6,293 nucleotides of DNA, from assembly GCA_016234425.1 (NCBI GenBank), contig JACRCA010000010.1, positions 1 to 6,293 of the forward strand, read 5' to 3'. The notes under the pieces are model-generated. The model had not been told where the DNA came from. It searched no databases and saw only the letters and a list, made by a program, of their open reading frames with translations. The position numbers and the translations under genes are program-made. Source of the stretch: Deltaproteobacteria bacterium (GTDB lineage: Bacteria; Desulfobacterota; SM23-61). Positions 1 through 5,718 of this stretch are shown in pieces. Each line of letters starts with the position of its first letter. Positions within the stretch are counted from its first letter, which is position 1.

Positions 1-155
1 TTGCCTATCGGATTTTGCGGAAGGAAGACGGGGCAGAGCTGGTGACGGGTACAACCCTGCACGCCTTCGTCGACCAGGAGGGCAAGATCGTCAAGGTTCC
101 GGCACCCCTGAAAGAAAAGCTGAGGGTTGATCTTTCTCCCGAAAAAGGGCCTTGA
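1..155 (+). CDS. Acyl-CoA thioesterase, 4HBT/hotdog family (3' end only)
   Basis: Only the last 51 codons are present; the gene enters from the left edge and stops at TGA 153-155. The reading frame begins AYRILRKEDGAELVTG and continues to a THAFVD-like strand and a KVPAPLKEKL tail. This is the usual C-terminal pattern of YbgC/FadM-type hotdog thioesterases: a beta strand with an acyl-group-modifying 'dG...vtG.T.haFvd..Gk.vk.P..l' signature. Such enzymes hydrolyse acyl-CoA thioesters in the cytoplasm as small homo-oligomers. The catalytic Asp/Glu lies upstream of the window, so substrate class cannot be judged. It is followed by 175 bp of non-coding DNA before the next gene on the same strand, and a TTGACA box overlaps its stop codon, so the next gene need not be co-transcribed. 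Confidence 0.72.
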   Translation, partial: AYRILRKEDGAELVTGTTLHAFVDQEGKIVKVPAPLKEKLRVDLSPEKGP

Positions 156-180
156 CAGGTTTTTTTATTTTTAGTAGCTT
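152..180 (+). promoter_or_regulatory. Possible sigma70-type promoter for the GAF-Fis gene
   Basis: A perfect TTGACA (152-157) overlaps the thioesterase stop codon. It is followed after 17 bp by TAGCTT (175-180), a weak -10 with 3 of 6 consensus matches. The spacer is T-rich. If used, transcription would start near 187 and give a leader of about 144 nt before the ATG at 331. The -35 is strong and the spacing ideal, but the poor -10 keeps this tentative. Confidence 0.35.
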
Positions 181-200
181 GAATGGGCAATCGAAGGTGG

Positions 201-303
201 AAGGGATTTCCCGCCCTTGCCTCTTCCAGACAAGGGATTTTAAAAGATTCTCATTCCTGAAGACAGAGGTTGCCCATCAAGGGGATGAAGGCCCGGGCAA
301 CCT
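201..303 (+). promoter_or_regulatory. Structured 5' leader with competing hairpins ahead of the GAF-Fis gene
   Basis: Three stems can be drawn. AAGGG (201-205) pairs with CCCTT (214-218). Alternatively CCCTTG (214-219) pairs perfectly with CAAGGG (231-236), so the two stems exclude each other because they share CCCTT. The basis is a direct repeat of AAGGGATTT at 201-209 and 232-240. Further down, AGGTTGCCC (267-275) pairs perfectly with GGGCAACCT (295-303) around a 19-nt loop, followed by a pyrimidine-rich stretch and the ribosome binding site AAGGAAA (318-324). This geometry resembles an attenuator or a protein/ligand-responsive leader. No known riboswitch consensus was recognised. Confidence 0.4.
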
Positions 304-330
304 TCTTTCATTCTCTTAAGGAAATCATCC

Positions 331-1197
331 ATGAATCCGGCAATCGAAAGAGATGAGGAAAAGGCCACCTCCAAACTGAGGTCTTTGTACGAAATCGCCA
401 AAACCTTGAATTCCTCCCTGGACTTGAAGGAGACGTACGGGCGAATCCTCAGCATTCTCTCCCAATATATGGGCATGAAGCGGGGAGGCTTTATGGTGTT
501 GAATGCGGAGTCGAGCGAGTGGGAGATGGGAGGAGCCCATGGCCTTTCCGCCGAGGAAATGAAGCGGCGGAAGGAGTACTTCGGCTCTGGGGTCCTGGAG
601 AAGATCTTGGAGAAAGGGCATATGGCCGCAGTGGTCGAAAGCGGGGAAAATATCTGGCTTTATGATGGAAAAGCCAAGACAGCCCCCAAGCGGGCAAGTG
701 CCTCTTTCCTCTGCGGTCCCCTGAAAGCCCAGGGATCGATCACGGCCATTTTGGGGATAGACCACCTTTTCGAAGAACCTGCTGCGGTCACGGAAGACCT
801 TAATCTCCTGGGAGAAGTGTGTTCTCTGATCAGTGAGGCCATGCAGATGCGCAAGGCCATGGCAGTGGAGAACAGGGTTTTGCTCGAGGAAAACTGGAGT
901 TTGCGAAAAGACCTGGAAACTCTGGGCCAGAGTGTTCCGAAGGTCAAGAGGAAGATTTCTCTGACCGAAATATTGGAAGATCGCCTAAGCCGAATGATCG
1001 CCGAGATGAAAGTCGACCCCCGGTCAAAGGGGCGGCTGTATGATGAAGTTTTGAGTGTAGTCGAGAAAACTTTGCTCAAATCCGCTCTGGAAAAGACGAA
1101 GCATGTTCAACTTAAGACCGCCCGCTTCCTGGGAATCAATCGCAACACTCTCCGCCGAAAAATAAAAGAGCTGGGGATCACCCCTAAAGAAAAATGA
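331..1197 (+). CDS. GAF-domain regulator with Fis-type C-terminal helix-turn-helix, lacking an AAA+ domain
   Basis: This 288-aa soluble protein is probably a signal-responsive DNA-binding regulator. Residues about 15-175 form a GAF domain of the kind found at the N terminus of NifA-like activators (AAHGLS-like AHGLSAEEMKRR at 69-80, SFLCGPLKAQG at 125-135, ILGIDHLF at 140-147). Residues about 172-200 are Glu/Leu-rich and likely coiled coil. Residues about 235-283 match the Fis family, with the HTH ending in FLGINRNTLRRKIKELGI. NifA-type proteins carry a sigma54-interacting AAA+ domain between these parts. Here there is no Walker A motif and no GAFTGA loop, and 288 aa leaves no room for one. 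It should therefore bind DNA without activating sigma54 polymerase itself. The start is supported by AAGGAAA 6 nt upstream. It is convergent with the polyferredoxin operon. The ligand is unknown. Confidence 0.85.
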   Translation: MNPAIERDEEKATSKLRSLYEIAKTLNSSLDLKETYGRILSILSQYMGMKRGGFMVLNAESSEWEMGGAHGLSAEEMKRRKEYFGSGVLEKILEKGHMAAVVESGENIWLYDGKAKTAPKRASASFLCGPLKAQGSITAILGIDHLFEEPAAVTEDLNLLGEVCSLISEAMQMRKAMAVENRVLLEENWSLRKDLETLGQSVPKVKRKISLTEILEDRLSRMIAEMKVDPRSKGRLYDEVLSVVEKTLLKSALEKTKHVQLKTARFLGINRNTLRRKIKELGITPKEK

Positions 1198-1198
1198 A

Positions 1199-1302
1199 GG
1201 GTTCAAGGGGCCGAGGGTCCAAGGGGTCCAGCGAAATACCAGCATGCTTTGTTGAATTTTTATGAAATACTTGAACCCTTGGACCCTTGAACCCTCGAAC
1301 CC
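1199..1302. repeat. Inverted arrays of 8-bp repeats forming a large hairpin; probable bidirectional terminator
   Basis: The gap between two convergent genes consists almost wholly of octamers. The left array (1199-1230) reads GGGTTCAA, GGGGCCGA, GGGTCCAA, GGGGTCCA. The right array (1271-1302) reads TTGAACCC, TTGGACCC, TTGAACCC, TCGAACCC. The arms 1199-1231 and 1270-1302 are reverse complements at 27 of 33 positions, with a 38-nt loop that contains the palindrome AGCATGCT. The right array is also bracketed by a perfect AAATACT (1265-1271)/AGTATTT (1303-1309) pair that reaches the stop codon of the minus-strand gene. A hairpin of this size between convergent genes would be expected to limit read-through from both sides, but a clean U-tract is missing. 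Confidence 0.8.
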
Positions 1303-1308
1303 AGTATT

Positions 1309-2964
1309 TTACAGGAATCCTTTGGGCTTCGGAGAGATAGCTTTTTCTTCTGGAAGCATGCCCTCTGGCCGATCCTTCATTTCTTCCACTTTTAGACCAG
1401 ATTTTTCCAAGATGAACTTGTCGTCTCCAGGATCAGGTTTGAACTCCAGCTGCAGCTTTTTTGCCTGTTGGATGTAGGACCCTTCTTTGAGGCGGATCTC
1501 CCCGCTGGGGACGACGACGATGGCGGATTCTCCCTCGATGGGACACCTTTGCTCGCAAAACCCGCAACCGTTGCACTTGGAAACGATGACCACGGGACGT
1601 CGGTAACCTTCCACAGGGCGGAAGACAATGGCGTTGTACGGACAGATTTCATCGCAGATCAAGCAGAGTTTATCCTGGGCCCAGACCAAGCATAGCTCTT
1701 TGCGCAAAACAGCCGTGCCCACTTTGGCGTGGTTTTTTTCTTCCAGTGAAAGGGAGCGAATGGCTTGCGTAGGGCAGACTTTGCCGCATACGTTGCAGTT
1801 CTGCTCGCAAGGCGCGAAGCGCAGGTCCATCTTCGGTGTCCAGAAACCTGGGAGGCCAGACTCCCATAGACAAGGTTGGAGGGTATTGGTAAGGCAGGAT
1901 TTCATGCACTCTCCGCAGCGAATGCAGGTCTTTAAGAATTCCGCCTCAGGCAGCGCCCCGGGCGCTCGGATCAATTGATGCTTGCTTTGAAGCGGGGTAA
2001 AAGGAGTGCGGCCAGCCAGAAAAGCAACCGCGAGTCCCCCGGTAAAGGAGTAAAGAAATCCTCGGCGCGAGAAATCGATCGGCGAGAATTCTCCCCCTAC
2101 GTTCGAGGCTCGGTCAGAAGAAGGGAAAGCTGAAAAAGTAATGGCTCCTTTCGGGCAAACATCCGCGCAGGTTTGGCATTGGATGCATTCGGGAAGGCGC
2201 ATTCTCTTCGGGTCTTGCCCGATTGCGCCCATGGGGCAGGCTTTCTGACATTTCTGGCATTCATTGCAGTCCTGATTAACCCGACGCTTGAAAAGGCCGA
2301 GGGGGGAGACAAAGCCGAGAAACGCCCCCAGAGGGCAAAGGTACCGACACCAGAAACGGGGAGCAAAGCGGTTGAGGGCTATGATCCCGGCAAAGATAAG
2401 AAAGGTTATGAAAGACATGTAATAAACCGGCTGGGGATAGGAGAGATGAGACAGGCCTATCCATCCCAGGGCCTGAAAGAGGGGCCGAAGAATATCCAAG
2501 ATTAAATTGATCAGGGTGATGATAAGGGGGTAAAGGAAGAAGGTATAGAACCTGGTGAGCAGGGGCAATGGATCCATAAGGTAGGAAAGGGATAAGCCGA
2601 CCAGGGCTGCGCTTAGGAAGAGGATGAGCAAAAAGAATTTTATCTTCCGAAAGCTCGCCTCATTTTTCAGCTCCCCGCTGCTCCTTTTGTGGAAGAAAAG
2701 GGGATTTAAAAAGTCGATCACGGCCCCCAGGGGGCAAACGTAAGAGCAGAAGAACTTGCCGATGGCGAGGGTGGCTCCGATGATGATTAAGGACCATAAA
2801 GCCCTGCTGATAATTTCCTTTCCGGTAAGGATCGCAGTCAACCCTAAGAGGGGGTCCAGGCGCAAGTACACATCGGCGGGAAGCCAGTCCGGCAGCTTGT
2901 AGGTGGCCAAGATAAAAAGGGCGGAGAATAGAAAAAGGGAGAAAGCCTGGACGAAAGTCCTCAT
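1309..2964 (-). CDS. Membrane polyferredoxin, NapH-like plus NapG-like fusion (six [4Fe-4S] motifs)
   Basis: This 551-aa integral membrane iron-sulfur protein probably passes electrons between quinones or a redox partner and a soluble domain. The N-terminal half is NapH/MauN/CcoG-like: hydrophobic segments at about 5-22, 55-72, 108-130, 137-160 and 181-198, with the family's two CxxxCP motifs at C73-C77 and C206-C210. Two classic CxxCxxCxxxCP clusters follow (C233-C243, C260-C270). A twin-arginine motif, SRRGFL (299-304), and a hydrophobic stretch precede a NapG-like half with four more clusters: C347-C357, C386-C397, C425/C434-C441 and C464-C474. The last about 70 residues are charged and low in motifs. 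NapH and NapG are normally separate proteins. The ATG overlaps the TGA of the upstream DUF362 gene by 4 nt (ATGA) and has an AAGGGGAG ribosome binding site, so the two are translationally coupled. No catalytic or molybdenum-cofactor subunit lies nearby, so its true partner is unknown. Confidence 0.88.
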   Translation of the reverse strand: MRTFVQAFSLFLFSALFILATYKLPDWLPADVYLRLDPLLGLTAILTGKEIISRALWSLIIIGATLAIGKFFCSYVCPLGAVIDFLNPLFFHKRSSGELKNEASFRKIKFFLLILFLSAALVGLSLSYLMDPLPLLTRFYTFFLYPLIITLINLILDILRPLFQALGWIGLSHLSYPQPVYYMSFITFLIFAGIIALNRFAPRFWCRYLCPLGAFLGFVSPLGLFKRRVNQDCNECQKCQKACPMGAIGQDPKRMRLPECIQCQTCADVCPKGAITFSAFPSSDRASNVGGEFSPIDFSRRGFLYSFTGGLAVAFLAGRTPFTPLQSKHQLIRAPGALPEAEFLKTCIRCGECMKSCLTNTLQPCLWESGLPGFWTPKMDLRFAPCEQNCNVCGKVCPTQAIRSLSLEEKNHAKVGTAVLRKELCLVWAQDKLCLICDEICPYNAIVFRPVEGYRRPVVIVSKCNGCGFCEQRCPIEGESAIVVVPSGEIRLKEGSYIQQAKKLQLEFKPDPGDDKFILEKSGLKVEEMKDRPEGMLPEEKAISPKPKGFL

Positions 2965-3887
2965 GCTCTCCCCTTGAAGAGTCTGAGTTGCTCGACGTCG
3001 ATCTTTCCCAGGCCCCGCTGATGGGCTGCCAGCAAATGTTCGACCTGTCGGCCCTTAAAGTTTTGCCCATACCATGGGACGACGGTCACCCCAAAGGAGT
3101 CCACAGCCACAGGGTCAACGCCAGCAATGATCAGGTTAGGTTTCTGGACATCGCCTGGTCCTCCCGGCCCTCCAGAAACCAAAGCCCGGGTGGCATCAAG
3201 AATGGTAAGCTGGGGTTTGATCACGGTGGCCAGGTCGGCAAGCGCCTGGTTGATGTTGTACTTGGAGTGAAAGCTCCATCGGTCCCAGATCAAACCCATA
3301 AGGCCCTTGATGCCCAGGCTAACGCCTGTAGCAGAATGAGTCTTGGCCTGGGGGAGGTTGATAAGAACGTCGCTATCCAAGACTTCTTTGAGAATCTCAA
3401 CGCGATCCAAGATTTTTCCCTGGGGCACCTTTACCTCGCGGAAGAATTTTCTCTCCTCGAGGGCCAGCACATGAACCCCTTTGATCGGTTTGCAGGCTTC
3501 CTGAATGCCTGACCTTCTGAGGCAGAGTTCAGCCGGACGCAGGGGATAGTCCAGGACCACTACCCTTTGTGCTCCAGCATCCATGCAGGCTTGAGCCACC
3601 GTGGCTACTACGAGGGGATGGGTGGTGGAACCCCATTCTGGAGGGTTGGAGAAAGACATATTGGGCTTAAGAACAACGCGCCGCCCTTTTTTAACGAAGC
3701 GCGATATTCCTCCCATGGCCTCTATGGCCCTTTTCGTAGCTGCCGCTGGGTCGCCGGATATGACGACCAGGTCATACTCATCGGTGGCATCCAAAAAAGC
3801 TGGCTTACCCGCCAGGCTCATGGCCAATCCAGCAGTCGCGGCTTTCAAAAAATCTCGGCGGGTAATTTTCCGGCCATGGTCCTTCAT
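2961..3887 (-). CDS. DUF362-domain protein with Tat signal peptide
   Basis: A 308-aa protein beginning MKDHGRKITRRDFLKAATAG, a textbook twin-arginine signal (R10-R11) followed by a hydrophobic segment, so it is likely exported folded or anchored at the outer face of the membrane. The mature part carries the DUF362 landmarks: VVLKPNMSFSNPP, a TTHP-starting helix ending in DAGAQRVVVLD, DVLINLPQAKTH followed by LGIKGLMG, and DATRALVSGGPGGPGD followed by GVDPVAVDSFG. DUF362 proteins are common in anaerobes and often carry or neighbour 4Fe-4S domains, but their reaction is not established. This one lacks a CxxCxxC ferredoxin motif of its own. The start at 3887 is chosen over an in-frame ATG at 3980 because it places the Tat motif at the N terminus and is preceded by AAAGGG. 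It is the first gene of the operon with the polyferredoxin. Confidence 0.87.
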   Translation of the reverse strand: MKDHGRKITRRDFLKAATAGLAMSLAGKPAFLDATDEYDLVVISGDPAAATKRAIEAMGGISRFVKKGRRVVLKPNMSFSNPPEWGSTTHPLVVATVAQACMDAGAQRVVVLDYPLRPAELCLRRSGIQEACKPIKGVHVLALEERKFFREVKVPQGKILDRVEILKEVLDSDVLINLPQAKTHSATGVSLGIKGLMGLIWDRWSFHSKYNINQALADLATVIKPQLTILDATRALVSGGPGGPGDVQKPNLIIAGVDPVAVDSFGVTVVPWYGQNFKGRQVEHLLAAHQRGLGKIDVEQLRLFKGRA

Positions 3888-3909
3888 CGAGTAACGCCCT
3901 TTCTGCCAT

Positions 3910-3937
3910 ATTTTAAAACAGATTCTTTGATATACAA
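3910..3937 (-). promoter_or_regulatory. Putative promoter of the DUF362-polyferredoxin operon
   Basis: On the minus strand, TTGTAT (3937-3932) is followed after 16 bp by TAAAAT (3915-3910), a -10 with 5 of 6 consensus matches. The start would be near 3903, about 15 nt before the chosen ATG, just leaving room for the AAAGGG ribosome binding site (3902-3897). The -35 is poor (3 of 6), which would fit a regulated promoter. It lies inside the region shared with the divergent GAF-ANTAR gene. Confidence 0.42.
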
Positions 3938-3992
3938 ACCTTTTTATACTGATCCTGGGAATTTTCTCTATGATTTGCATCAGGAAAGCTTC

Positions 3993-4021
3993 TTGACAAA
4001 ACTCTGGGAATATACTATCAA
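3993..4021 (+). promoter_or_regulatory. Putative promoter of the GAF-ANTAR gene
   Basis: A perfect TTGACA (3993-3998), a 17-bp spacer and TATCAA (4016-4021, 4 of 6 matches) point to transcription starting near 4028. The first in-frame ATG is at 4037, giving a leader of only about 9 nt with no visible Shine-Dalgarno sequence. The region is AT-rich and shared with the divergent operon, so one regulator could act on both directions. Confidence 0.5.
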
Positions 4022-4036
4022 AACAAAAGATAAAAA

Positions 4037-4768
4037 ATGGAGCTCATTTCCATTCTTATGGCCCCTGCAGGATCCAAAGGATCATTGATCAAAAAGTTAG
4101 AAGCCCTTTCCAAGATCAGCAAAGCCATTTCTTCCGACCTTTACTTGGAGGACATTTTGCGCTTGATCGTGGTGGTTACAGCGGAAGTGATGAAGTCGAA
4201 GATTTGCTCTCTCTGGTTGTTAGATGAGAGGGATAAGGCTCTAAAGATCAGGGCCACGCAGGCGATAAGCCAGGAGTATTTGAAAGAGAGAAGCCTAAAG
4301 TTGGGAGAGGGGGTAGTGGGGTATGTAGCCCAAGAGAACAAGCCGATGATGATCTACAATGTCCTCAAGGAGCCAAGATACAAGGAGAAGGAGTTGGCTC
4401 GCCGAGAGGGGCTGGTCTCCATGTTAAGCGTACCCATGTCCGTGAAGGATAAGATCATCGGGGTGATCAACTGCTATACTTCCTTTCCCCACAAATTCAC
4501 CAAGAGCGAGGAGGAGGTGTTGACCACCGTGGCCAACCAGGCGGCCATCGCCATAGAGAATGCCGGCCTGATTATGAAGGCCAAGATTATCGAGGATGAG
4601 CTGATTTCTCGCAAGCTCGTGGAGCGGGCCAAGGGAATTTTAATGAAAGAGCAAAACCTCTCCGAGGAAGAAGCCTTCCGCAGGCTGCAGAAGAAATCCA
4701 TGGACCTGCGAAAATCCATGCGGGAGATCGCTGAGGCGGTTATCCTGGCCAATCAAATTCAAAGCTGA
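4037..4768 (+). CDS. GAF-ANTAR transcription antitermination regulator
   Basis: This protein of up to 243 aa combines a sensory GAF domain (about 22-175; GEGVVGYVAQENKPMMIYNV at 90-109, SMLSVPM at 128-134, IIGVINCY at 140-147) with a C-terminal ANTAR domain (about 184-240). The ANTAR part shows the family signature: LISRKLVERAKGILM, then NLSEEEAFRRLQKKSMDLRKSMREIAEAVI. ANTAR domains bind paired RNA hairpins with six-base loops and prevent a downstream terminator from forming, so the target should be an mRNA leader. The GAF ligand or partner cannot be inferred. The start is uncertain: no Shine-Dalgarno precedes the ATG at 4037, and ATG 4058 (residue 8) is an alternative. It is divergent from the DUF362-polyferredoxin operon, sharing a 149-bp promoter region, which suggests a functional link. 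No terminator is visible after its stop codon. Confidence 0.9.
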   Translation: MELISILMAPAGSKGSLIKKLEALSKISKAISSDLYLEDILRLIVVVTAEVMKSKICSLWLLDERDKALKIRATQAISQEYLKERSLKLGEGVVGYVAQENKPMMIYNVLKEPRYKEKELARREGLVSMLSVPMSVKDKIIGVINCYTSFPHKFTKSEEEVLTTVANQAAIAIENAGLIMKAKIIEDELISRKLVERAKGILMKEQNLSEEEAFRRLQKKSMDLRKSMREIAEAVILANQIQS

Positions 4769-4789
4769 AACCGAGGGAATTCAATTTAG

Positions 4790-4978
4790 AGGATCTGTGG
4801 GTTCGATTCCCATCTCATGACCTGCCATCGGCAACTTGGCCAGCCCGTGAAGGCCATTGAAGTCTATCGCCGCTGCAAGAAAATCCTCTCTACGGTTCTC
4901 GGGATCGAACCTTCCCTCAGGATTGAAGCTATATACAAGGACTTGATAGCTAATATCAAAGTCTGCGTAACAAATTGA
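4790..4978 (+). pseudogene. 5'-truncated remnant of a BTAD-domain (SARP/MalT-like) regulator
   Basis: After an in-frame TAG (4787-4789), the frame stays open for 62 codons to TGA 4976-4978. It encodes HLMTCHRQLGQPVKAIEVYR followed by RCKKIL, GIEPS and EAIYKDLI, which is the C-terminal end of a bacterial transcriptional activator domain (TPR-like helices, 'lM.chrqLGq..kAi.vYrrCkk.L...LGiePS..tea.Y.dL'). Whole BTAD regulators have hundreds of residues upstream (DNA-binding or ATPase domains), and these are absent: the GAF-ANTAR gene ends at 4768, only 21 bp before this frame opens. ATG 4817 could serve as a start but has no ribosome binding site. I read it as a deletion or recombination scar, not a working gene. 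Homology appears to start about 4802, so the breakpoint lies roughly in 4769-4801. Confidence 0.75.
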
Positions 4979-5052
4979 ACTCTTCCCCAATCTGCTCTGT
5001 TGGATTACTCGTTCGACTGATCAATCGCCATATTTTATGGAAGGAGGATGTT

Positions 5053-5454
5053 TCAAGAGAGGAGAACCCTGAATCGTTTGTTGCCTCTTAACGATTTGTC
5101 AAAAGTCAGAGTGATTTCAGCACCAACCTTTTCATTTATGCGGCCCAAGTAATAATCTGAAAAATCTCCCTTGTCTTTGCGGTACTCGTTCAGTGCCTGC
5201 CAGACTACTTCTTTTTCAGGTACCTCAAATTGAGCTGTGCGCATGATTTGATCAAGGGCAATTAGGATTTCGGGCTTATTGTACCCATAAGCATTTTCCA
5301 TTACCCACACCAGCTCGCACAATACTAATGGTTGGATCACCAGCTTTTCACCTTCGGCGGCAGCCACTTCAATTTCTTTCGTGGCCAATTGCGCCTGTTT
5401 CGGATCGTCCTGCGTTAGGTAACGGACTAAGACGTTGGTATCCAAGCCCTTCAT
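5053..5454 (-). CDS. vapC: PIN-domain ribonuclease toxin, VapC type
   Basis: This 133-aa protein has a complete PIN-domain architecture. The acidic residues expected to bind metal are all present: D5 in GLDTNVLVRYLTQDD, E47 in VLCELVWVME, D97 (with D100) in KGDFSDYYLG, and D119 in LTFDKSL. Length is typical. VapC toxins are endoribonucleases that cut tRNA or rRNA when their antitoxin is degraded. The gene overlaps the end of the antitoxin gene by 4 nt (ATGA at 5454-5451) and has its own AAAGGAA ribosome binding site inside it, the standard antitoxin-first, coupled arrangement. The target RNA cannot be told from sequence. No clear terminator follows the stop codon. Confidence 0.92.
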   Translation of the reverse strand: MKGLDTNVLVRYLTQDDPKQAQLATKEIEVAAAEGEKLVIQPLVLCELVWVMENAYGYNKPEILIALDQIMRTAQFEVPEKEVVWQALNEYRKDKGDFSDYYLGRINEKVGAEITLTFDKSLRGNKRFRVLLS

Positions 5455-5696
5455 TTCACTTTCCTTTGCCTTTCTCGAATCGCCCGGTTCATCTCTTCCA
5501 CGGTTACCGATGAACGGCCGGGGCGATGCAACAGACCCTTCAGACGCCGAACATCCTGGACCGCCGGACGGATCAGAACATCGCCGTTATCCTGCACAAT
5601 AAAATCGAGCGTGTCCCCGGGTTGAAGCCCCAGGCGATCGCGGATGGTCTTGGGAATAACCGTCTGTCCTTTACTCGTAAGGGTTGCTGTCGGCAT
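5451..5696 (-). CDS. vapB: AbrB/SpoVT-fold antitoxin, VapB type
   Basis: This 81-aa protein has an N-terminal swapped-hairpin AbrB domain (about 1-45), with the hallmark TLTSKGQTVIPKTIRDRLGL, GDTLDF and VLIRP. Its basic C-terminal tail (about 46-81, LKGLLHRPGR then EEMNRAIRERQRK) is the region that normally wraps around and blocks the PIN toxin. The AbrB part binds DNA as a dimer and represses its own operon. The start at 5696 has a GAAAGGG ribosome binding site about 7 nt upstream. It is transcribed first, immediately ahead of the toxin gene and overlapping it by 4 nt. All domains are intact, so the module appears functional and not decayed, unlike the neighbouring BTAD remnant. Confidence 0.92.
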   Translation of the reverse strand: MPTATLTSKGQTVIPKTIRDRLGLQPGDTLDFIVQDNGDVLIRPAVQDVRRLKGLLHRPGRSSVTVEEMNRAIRERQRKVK

Positions 5697-5718
5697 AATG
5701 TGGCCCTTTCTTATTGAA

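Noticed and set aside
325..1079. Long minus-strand ORFs opposite the GAF-Fis gene (146 and 139 aa)
   Set aside because: They are antisense to a gene with clear domain homology, have no recognisable domains and no ribosome binding sites.
1199..1302. CRISPR-like array
   Set aside because: Units are 8 bp, contiguous without spacers, and inverted halves pair with each other; no cas genes.
3888..3980. Longer start for the DUF362 gene at 3980 (31 extra residues)
   Set aside because: It would bury the Tat motif inside the protein and run through the AT-rich promoter region; the ATG at 3887 has a ribosome binding site.
3993..4016. TATACT (4011-4016) as the -10 for the TTGACA at 3993
   Set aside because: The spacer would be 12 bp, too short for sigma70 recognition; TATCAA at 17 bp fits better.
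3567..4088. Plus-strand ORF of 173 aa opposite the DUF362 gene
   Set aside because: Shadow of the DUF362 coding strand that runs through the divergent promoter region; no family resemblance.
4797..4813. tRNA T-arm-like sequence (GTGGG, TTCGATT, CCCAT), possibly a tRNA 3' fragment or attachment site
   Set aside because: No matching acceptor, D or anticodon arms flank it, no CCA end follows, and the bases are explained as codons for the FDSHLM part of the BTAD remnant.
5028..5040. CCATA-TTT-TATGG hairpin after vapC as a terminator
   Set aside because: Only five mostly A-T pairs, with no following U-tract on either strand.
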